A stretch of 9,797 nucleotides of DNA from an uncultured bacterium (GTDB lineage Bacteria; Actinomycetota; Coriobacteriia; Coriobacteriales; Coriobacteriaceae). The translations under genes were made by a program, and so were the position numbers. Numbering within the stretch: the first letter of the stretch is position 1; the number at the start of each line of letters is the position of its first letter. Where the stretch lies: assembly GCA_905215115.1 (NCBI GenBank), contig CAJMOP010000074.1, forward strand, positions 1 to 9,797. Direction: 5' to 3'. Positions 6,421-9,797 of the stretch are shown piece by piece. The notes beneath the pieces were generated by a model that ran no database searches, was not told where the DNA came from, and was given only the letters and a program-made list of their open reading frames with translations.

Positions 6421-6449
6421 AGTATACCGCGGGTGCCGCGGTATCACAA
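6421..6449 (-). promoter_or_regulatory. tatA promoter with palindromic operator candidate
   Basis: TTGTGA (6449-6444), a spacer of exactly 17 nt and TATACT (6426-6421) form a good sigma-70-type promoter about 37 nt upstream of the tatA start. The spacer is almost entirely a perfect palindrome: ATACCGCGG (6424-6432) and CCGCGGTAT (6436-6444) around a 3-nt centre. It overlaps both boxes. Such placement is typical of repressor operators; the regulator is unknown. Confidence 0.6.
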
Positions 6450-6457
6450 CAATAGCT

Positions 6458-6486
6458 AAAAAAAGGGACCGCAAGAAGCGGTCCCT
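6458..6486 (-). terminator. Rho-independent terminator of tRNA-Pro
   Basis: AGGGACCGC (6464-6472) and GCGGTCCCT (6478-6486) form a perfect 9-bp stem around a 5-nt loop. On the minus strand seven T follow directly (6464-6458). It starts 10 nt after the tRNA 3' end. Confidence 0.92.
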
Positions 6487-6496
6487 CCTCATGCTC

Positions 6497-6573
6497 TGGT
6501 CGGGTTGACTGGATTTGAACCAGCGACCCCTGCGTCCCGAACGCAGTGCTCTACCAAACTGAGCCACAACCCG
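6497..6573 (-). tRNA. tRNA-Pro, anticodon CGG
   Basis: The 77-nt minus-strand transcript folds as a full cloverleaf. The acceptor stem is CGGGTTG/CAACCCG. The D arm is GCTC-AGTTTGGTA-GAGC. The anticodon stem CTGCG/CGCAG has the loop TTCGGGA, giving anticodon CGG, which reads CCG (proline). The variable loop is short. The T arm is GCTGG-TTCAAAT-CCAGT with one G-T pair. The discriminator is A and the CCA end is encoded. A likely -10 (TATAGT or TACTAT, 6582-6590) lies just upstream, without a clear -35. A terminator follows, so it appears to be a single-gene unit. Confidence 0.97.
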
Positions 6574-6610
6574 TTAGCTCGACTATAGTAACAAAGATTT
6601 TCGCCGCATG

Positions 6611-7519
6611 CTAGAGAAATTTATATTTCTTTGGCGCTTCAATGCGAACCGTGTCGGAAACGAGCTCCGTTGCATAAGCCCACCAGCCATTTTGCTGGGC
6701 AGCTTCCGCAAGATTGACTGCCGTGGCGGCGGTATCGCAGAGAGCAAACGAGCAGGCACCCGAACCGCACACGTTTGCGGCAATGGTACCGTCCTGTGAA
6801 CGAAGCCAGTCGAGCACCGTTTGAATCCGCGGCTCCATCTGCGCGGAAATGACTCCCAGGTTGTTGTGGACGAGCGCGTAGGCCGCCTCTGCGTCTCCCG
6901 AGCGAAGGGCAGATGCGATCGCTCCGGGCTTGTCCGCAGGAGCTGGAGTCTCATCAAAACGTCGATAGGCTTCAATTGTTGAAACGCTTGCCTCGCGCGG
7001 CTTGACCAGCACGACGGGCGTCGCGGGTAGTGCGGGGTACTCGGTGGCCAGCACGTCTCCCCCACCCACGTAAAATGCTGGGCTGGCATGCAAAAAGAAG
7101 GGAACGTCAGCACCAATACCCCGCGCAATGTCGTCGAGCGCGGGGTCGGTGCGATCAATTCCCCAGAGCTCCGCCAAGGCGACAATGACCGCGGCCGCAT
7201 CCGTCGAGGGGCCGCCCAAGCCGGCGCACAATGGAATGCGCTTCTCAATCGTCACGCAGATGTTTGCCTCGCGACCATAATGCTCGGCCATAGCAACCGC
7301 AGCCCGATACGCCGTATTCTTTTGCATGGGAAAATCTGATGCCGGAACCGTCTGGACGGTCAGCGCCTGCGCCGGCGCGACCGTCACGGAATCGGAAAGA
7401 CCGACGGCTGCCATCAGGGAATCGACCCTGTGGTAGCCGCGGTCATCGCGCTCGGTATGAACCCCCAAGTAGAGGTTAATCTTTGCCGGCGCGGAAAGAG
7501 TCAGGGACCGATCGGTCAC
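6611..7519 (-). CDS. ispE: 4-diphosphocytidyl-2-C-methyl-D-erythritol kinase (IspE)
   Basis: IspE phosphorylates CDP-methylerythritol with ATP in the MEP route to isopentenyl diphosphate. The 302 residues show the three GHMP-kinase motifs. PAKINLYLGVHTERDDRGYH (11-30) includes Lys13. The phosphate-binding loop is PLCAGLGGPSTDAAA (96-110). GADVPFFL (136-143) holds the catalytic Asp138. The C-terminal motif is NVCGSGACSFAL. The usual loop is GLGGGSSDAAA or close to it; here Pro104 stands where Gly is common. The start is GTG at 7519, two bases after the veg stop. Its ribosome binding site, GAGGAG, lies inside the last veg codons, so the two genes are probably translationally coupled. The veg-ispE neighbourhood is also known from Bacillus. 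Confidence 0.96.
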   Translation of the reverse strand: MTDRSLTLSAPAKINLYLGVHTERDDRGYHRVDSLMAAVGLSDSVTVAPAQALTVQTVPASDFPMQKNTAYRAAVAMAEHYGREANICVTIEKRIPLCAGLGGPSTDAAAVIVALAELWGIDRTDPALDDIARGIGADVPFFLHASPAFYVGGGDVLATEYPALPATPVVLVKPREASVSTIEAYRRFDETPAPADKPGAIASALRSGDAEAAYALVHNNLGVISAQMEPRIQTVLDWLRSQDGTIAANVCGSGACSFALCDTAATAVNLAEAAQQNGWWAYATELVSDTVRIEAPKKYKFL

Positions 7520-7521
7520 CG

Positions 7522-7818
7522 CTAGTGCTCCTCGAGCTGATTGCCGAGCGGGGTAAAGATATGCTCGCCGCTCTCGGGGTCGAACAGCTCGACCTGACCG
7601 GTGAGGACATCGATATACTGGTAGGACTGACGCGACTTGCGCCCGCGACGTTCGTCAACCTCGACGATAAAGACGGCGGGGTGGACGCTCTTGATGGTGC
7701 CCATGCGCTCGACGACGCGGGTGCGGCCCATGTTGGCCTTCACCTTAACGCGATCGCCCACCATATCGGTCAGCTTCTCGTGGATGTCGTCGACGTGATT
7801 GACTTCCATCTCTTCCAT
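7522..7818 (-). CDS. veg: Veg family protein (small conserved protein)
   Basis: The 98-residue protein matches the Veg family of small cytoplasmic proteins with an Sm-like beta-barrel character. Recognisable pieces are DDIHEKLTDMVGDRVKVKANMGRTR (9-33, helix then first strands), RMGTIKSVHPAVFIVEVDE (38-56) and SYQYIDVLTGQVELF (65-79). These align with the GxxxxLKANGGRRK, YPSVFVIxLD and SYSYADILTxTVEL portions of Bacillus Veg. It is somewhat longer than the Bacillus protein at the C-terminus. The ATG at 7818 is chosen because GGAGG lies 8 nt upstream; a second ATG at 7809 is too far from it. In Bacillus, Veg is highly expressed and linked to biofilm matrix control; the biochemical role is unsettled. 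It is first in a two-gene unit with ispE. Confidence 0.88.
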   Translation of the reverse strand: MEEMEVNHVDDIHEKLTDMVGDRVKVKANMGRTRVVERMGTIKSVHPAVFIVEVDERRGRKSRQSYQYIDVLTGQVELFDPESGEHIFTPLGNQLEEH

Positions 7819-7849
7819 GAACAGGGCCTCCAGAAGGTGCAATTCAAAA

Positions 7850-7865
7850 AGGGGATAATACCCCT
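7850..7865 (-). promoter_or_regulatory. Small terminator-like hairpin in the veg leader
   Basis: AGGGG (7850-7854) pairs with CCCCT (7861-7865) around ATAATA. On the transcript it is followed by TTTTT and then GAATT, before the veg ribosome binding site. The stem is only 5 bp, so termination would be partial at most. It could be a weak attenuator or simply a leader structure. Confidence 0.3.
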
Positions 7866-7885
7866 AAGATAGACAAAACTCTAAT

Positions 7886-7915
7886 ACTATAGCACCCTGC
7901 TGCCGCCATACGCAA
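7886..7915 (-). promoter_or_regulatory. Candidate veg-ispE promoter
   Basis: TTGCGT (7915-7910), an 18-nt spacer and TATAGT (7891-7886). The -10 matches five of six consensus bases and the -35 the first three. The predicted leader is about 60 nt. The position between the dtd 3' hairpin and veg fits the start of a new transcription unit. Confidence 0.5.
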
Positions 7916-7973
7916 GTAGCTAAATAAACCCCGTCCCAAATACGTACCAGACGACAACCTCGCATGGCCAGTT

Positions 7974-8001
7974 GTTACGCGGTTTGGTAAAACCGCGTAA
8001 C
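7974..8001 (-). other. Perfect 12-bp hairpin abutting the dtd stop codon
   Basis: GTTACGCGGTTT (7974-7985) and AAACCGCGTAAC (7990-8001) are exact complements around a 4-nt loop, TACC on the transcript. The first paired base is directly after the dtd TAG. The downstream transcript reads AACTGGCC with no T-tract, so a classical rho-independent terminator is unlikely, although it marks the end of the rph-rdgB-dtd group. Confidence 0.7.
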
Positions 8002-8448
8002 CTAAAGACTATCGGTGTCCAAGACGATGGTGAATGGGCCGTCGTTGACCAAGTCGACTTTCATATCGGCGCCAAAGATGCCGTGCGCCACGTGTTCGAC
8101 ATCTTGGCGAACGAGCGTCAGGAAGTACTCGTAGAGCTCGTTGGCAACATCGGGGGCGCCTGCATCGGTAAACGACGGACGGCGGCCGTGGCGGCAGTCG
8201 GCGAACAGCGTGAACTGTGACACCACGAGAACCTCGCCGTCGACATCGGCAAGTGCCAGGTTGGTCTTGCCGTTCTCGTCCTCGTTAATACGCAAGCCGC
8301 GGAGCTTGCCCCACAGCTTATCAGCCTCGGCGCGCGTGTCGCCGTGGCCCACGCCCAACAGCACCAGATAGCCGCGCCCAATTTTGCCCACGTACTCGCC
8401 GTCGACCGTCACGCCGGCGTTGAGCACGCGCTGAACCACCGCACGCAC
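8002..8448 (-). CDS. dtd: D-aminoacyl-tRNA deacylase (Dtd)
   Basis: Dtd hydrolyses D-amino acids (and glycine mischarged on tRNA-Ala) from tRNA, guarding translation in the cytoplasm. The 148-residue length is typical. It opens with the family start MRAVVQRV. The two active-site motifs are SQFTLFAD (77-84), followed by CRHGRRPSF, and NDGPFT (135-140), the cross-subunit Gly-Pro motif that excludes L-aminoacyl substrates. The usual GPVT reads GPFT here, a modest substitution next to the conserved Gly137-Pro138. The start is GTG at 8448, three bases after the rdgB stop. Its ribosome binding site, GAGGAG, lies at the end of rdgB, so translation is probably coupled. It is probably co-transcribed with rdgB. 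Confidence 0.96.
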   Translation of the reverse strand: MRAVVQRVLNAGVTVDGEYVGKIGRGYLVLLGVGHGDTRAEADKLWGKLRGLRINEDENGKTNLALADVDGEVLVVSQFTLFADCRHGRRPSFTDAGAPDVANELYEYFLTLVRQDVEHVAHGIFGADMKVDLVNDGPFTIVLDTDSL

Positions 8449-8451
8449 GGC

Positions 8452-9093
8452 CTACTCCTCGCCCGTCAGTTTGGCGGATAGGTGCTCGAGCGCATGGAAT
8501 CGATGGCTGATGGCGTTCTTCTCGTCCGCCGTGAGCTCGGCCATAGTCTTGCCCGGCGTATCGACCGGCAGGAACAGCGGGTCGTAGCCAAAGCCGTGAT
8601 CGCCGCGGCCCTCGTGCGCGATAACGCCCTCACAGGCGCCCTCGCCATAGGTGACCAGGCCGTCCGTATCGATGAGCGCAACGACGCTCATAAAGCGCGC
8701 GGTGCGGTCCTCGTCCGCCACGCCTTCCAGATTCACGAGCAGCTTGGCGTTGTTGGCGGCATCGTCGCCATGCACGCCCGCATAGCGTGCGCTATACACG
8801 CCCGGCTTGCCGTCCAGCGCGTCGACGACCAAGCCAGAATCGTCGGCGATGGCCATAAGGCCCGTCTCCTCGACGGCAGCCTGCGCCTTGATGATGGCGT
8901 TCTCCAAAAACGTCGTGCCGTTTTCCTCGGGATCCTCAAAATCACCCAGCTGGCCGAGCGCCACAAAGCGAACCTCGGGCATGACCTTGCCCAAAATGGC
9001 CTCGATCTCGGTGAGCTTATGGGCATTGCCCGTTGCCACGACGATGGTCGCCGCCGGGTCGAGGGTGTCGATATCGATCTTCTCTAGTGCCAT
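8452..9093 (-). CDS. rdgB: RdgB/HAM1 family non-canonical purine NTP pyrophosphatase
   Basis: The enzyme converts dITP, ITP and XTP to the monophosphates plus pyrophosphate, keeping deaminated purines out of DNA and RNA. The 213 residues carry every family hallmark: TGNAHKLTEI (21-30) at the nucleotide-binding start, FLENAIIKA (62-70), ADDSGLVVDAL (83-93) with the catalytic acidic pair, GVYSARYAG (98-106), FGYDPLFLP (168-176) and SHRFHAL near 196. The ATG at 9093 is chosen over an upstream in-frame TTG (9129) because AAGGAGG lies 6 nt before it. Residues 1-14 form a short extension before the family core. A weak promoter-like pair lies upstream (TATAAG around 9180 with a poor -35), so it may be read partly from rph and partly on its own. 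Confidence 0.95.
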   Translation of the reverse strand: MALEKIDIDTLDPAATIVVATGNAHKLTEIEAILGKVMPEVRFVALGQLGDFEDPEENGTTFLENAIIKAQAAVEETGLMAIADDSGLVVDALDGKPGVYSARYAGVHGDDAANNAKLLVNLEGVADEDRTARFMSVVALIDTDGLVTYGEGACEGVIAHEGRGDHGFGYDPLFLPVDTPGKTMAELTADEKNAISHRFHALEHLSAKLTGEE

Positions 9094-9200
9094 GACTGGC
9101 CTCCTTGTCTCTATAGCAATGCCGCCCAAGGGAAACTGGCCTCGAGCCCTCTCCCCTCCCTGGCGACAGAAACCTTATACTTCGACGTTTTCCCAGATAA

Positions 9201-9235
9201 AACCTACCAAAATTAACATCCCTTTTTGGCAGGTT
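9201..9235 (-). terminator. Probable terminator overlapping the rph stop codon
   Basis: AACCTACCAAAA (9201-9212) pairs with TTTTGGCAGGTT (9224-9235) over 12 positions with one G-T pair, around an 11-nt loop. The hairpin includes two bases of the rph TAA. On the transcript it ends GGTTTTATC, a short T-rich tail. It may reduce read-through into rdgB or stabilise the rph 3' end. Confidence 0.55.
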
Positions 9236-9797
9236 AGGCGATGGCTTGGCGCTGAAGCTCGATGAGCTCGGCGATGCCTTTGTCGCCCAGGTCGAGCAGG
9301 GCGTTGAGGCGCTTACGGTCAAAGGGCGCCTGCTCGCCAGTGCCCTGGAGCTCGATCATCTCACCGGTGTCGGTGGCAACGAGGTTCATGTCGACTTCGG
9401 CATGGCTGTCCTCGGAATAATCGAGGTCAAGCAGCGTATTGCCGTCGACAACGCCCATGGAGATTGCAGCCACCTGGCCGGTAAGCGGGATGCGCTCGAT
9501 CTTGCCCGCCTCGACCCACATGGCGAGGGCGTCGTGCAGCGCCACCCAGGCGCCGGTGATGCTCGCTGTACGCGTGCCGCCATCGGCCTGAATCACATCG
9601 CAGTCGACGGTGACGGTGTACTCGCCGAGCGCCTTCATGTTGACGACGGTACGCAGGCTGCGGCCAATGAGGCGCTCGATCTCCATGGAGCGGCCCTTGC
9701 GGTTGGCGTGCTCGCGCTTGCAGCGCTTGCCGGTCGACGTCGGCAGCATGGCGTATTCCGCGGTCACCCAGCCGGCCTTAGCTCCCTTTCGCCAGCC
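9234..9797 (-). CDS. rph: Ribonuclease PH (C-terminal part; 5' end outside the window)
   Basis: RNase PH is a phosphate-dependent 3'-5' exoribonuclease that trims tRNA precursors and other RNAs as a hexameric ring. The visible 187 codons end at TAA and are open at the window edge; about 50-60 N-terminal residues are missing. The fragment includes WVTAEYAMLP near its start, IERLIGRSLR and VDCDVIQADGGTRTASITGA with the phosphate-site GGTRT. It also has LLDLDYSEDSHAEVDMNLV, holding the metal-binding acidic residues, and IELQGTGEQAPF near the end. An internal GTG at 9767 is not the start, since the upstream codons continue the conserved KGxxxGWVTAEY sequence. rph followed by rdgB is a common arrangement, joining RNA maturation and nucleotide-pool cleaning. 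Confidence 0.96.
   Translation of the reverse strand, partial: GWRKGAKAGWVTAEYAMLPTSTGKRCKREHANRKGRSMEIERLIGRSLRTVVNMKALGEYTVTVDCDVIQADGGTRTASITGAWVALHDALAMWVEAGKIERIPLTGQVAAISMGVVDGNTLLDLDYSEDSHAEVDMNLVATDTGEMIELQGTGEQAPFDRKRLNALLDLGDKGIAELIELQRQAIA

Noticed and set aside
6385..6567. N-terminal extension of tatA beginning MAQFGRALRS
   Set aside because: This stretch is the translation of the tRNA-Pro gene, its terminator and the tatA promoter. Proteins starting this way are a well-known tRNA read-through artefact; the real start at 6384 has a strong ribosome binding site.
9094..9129. Upstream TTG start for rdgB
   Set aside because: It would add 12 residues that do not belong to the family and would put the strong AAGGAGG site inside the coding region. 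The ATG at 9093 is well placed behind that site.

Overview
The window is ordinary bacterial chromosome with moderately high G+C. All ten protein-coding genes and the single tRNA gene lie on the minus strand, so transcription runs from high to low coordinates. The proteins look most like those of Coriobacteriia (Actinomycetota), with Collinsella or a close relative the best guess. The reasons are the strong G/C bias at third codon positions, a Firmicutes-like veg-ispE pair in an actinobacterial-type base composition, a lysyl-tRNA synthetase carrying an extra C-terminal tRNA-binding domain, and many hairpin-rich intergenic regions. The assignment is inference; no marker gene settles it.

Layout in transcription order. 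(1) 9797-8002: rph (5' end cut off by the window edge), a hairpin, then rdgB and dtd. This is RNA 3'-end trimming followed by two housecleaning hydrolases, one for aberrant nucleotides and one for mis-acylated D-aminoacyl-tRNA. (2) 7915-6611: a promoter, then veg and ispE, which are 2 nt apart and probably translationally coupled. (3) 6573-6458: tRNA-Pro(CGG) with encoded CCA and its own strong terminator. (4) 6449-6051: tatA with a well-formed promoter whose spacer is a perfect palindrome, ending in a strong terminator. (5) 6043-5475: greA and its terminator. (6) 5452-3346: lysS followed by two hairpins, one of them a 99-nt nested inverted repeat. (7) 3167-1599: a threonine/serine exporter-like membrane protein with an acidic N-terminal tail. 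(8) 1567-1301: a repeat-rich intergenic region and the clpC leader. (9) 1300-1: the first half of clpC.

There is no mobile-element gene, CRISPR array, phage gene or defence locus. The protein content is housekeeping: RNA processing, translation quality control, transcript-cleavage rescue, protein export, proteolysis and isoprenoid synthesis. The material worth a second look is mostly non-coding. It includes a 64-nt imperfect palindrome with satellite repeats upstream of clpC, a 99-nt nested inverted repeat enclosing a terminator downstream of lysS, a 48-nt REP-like hairpin beside it, two tail-less hairpins with the same TACC loop abutting stop codons, and a palindromic operator candidate in the tatA promoter. 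The one unusual protein architecture is the LysRS fusion.
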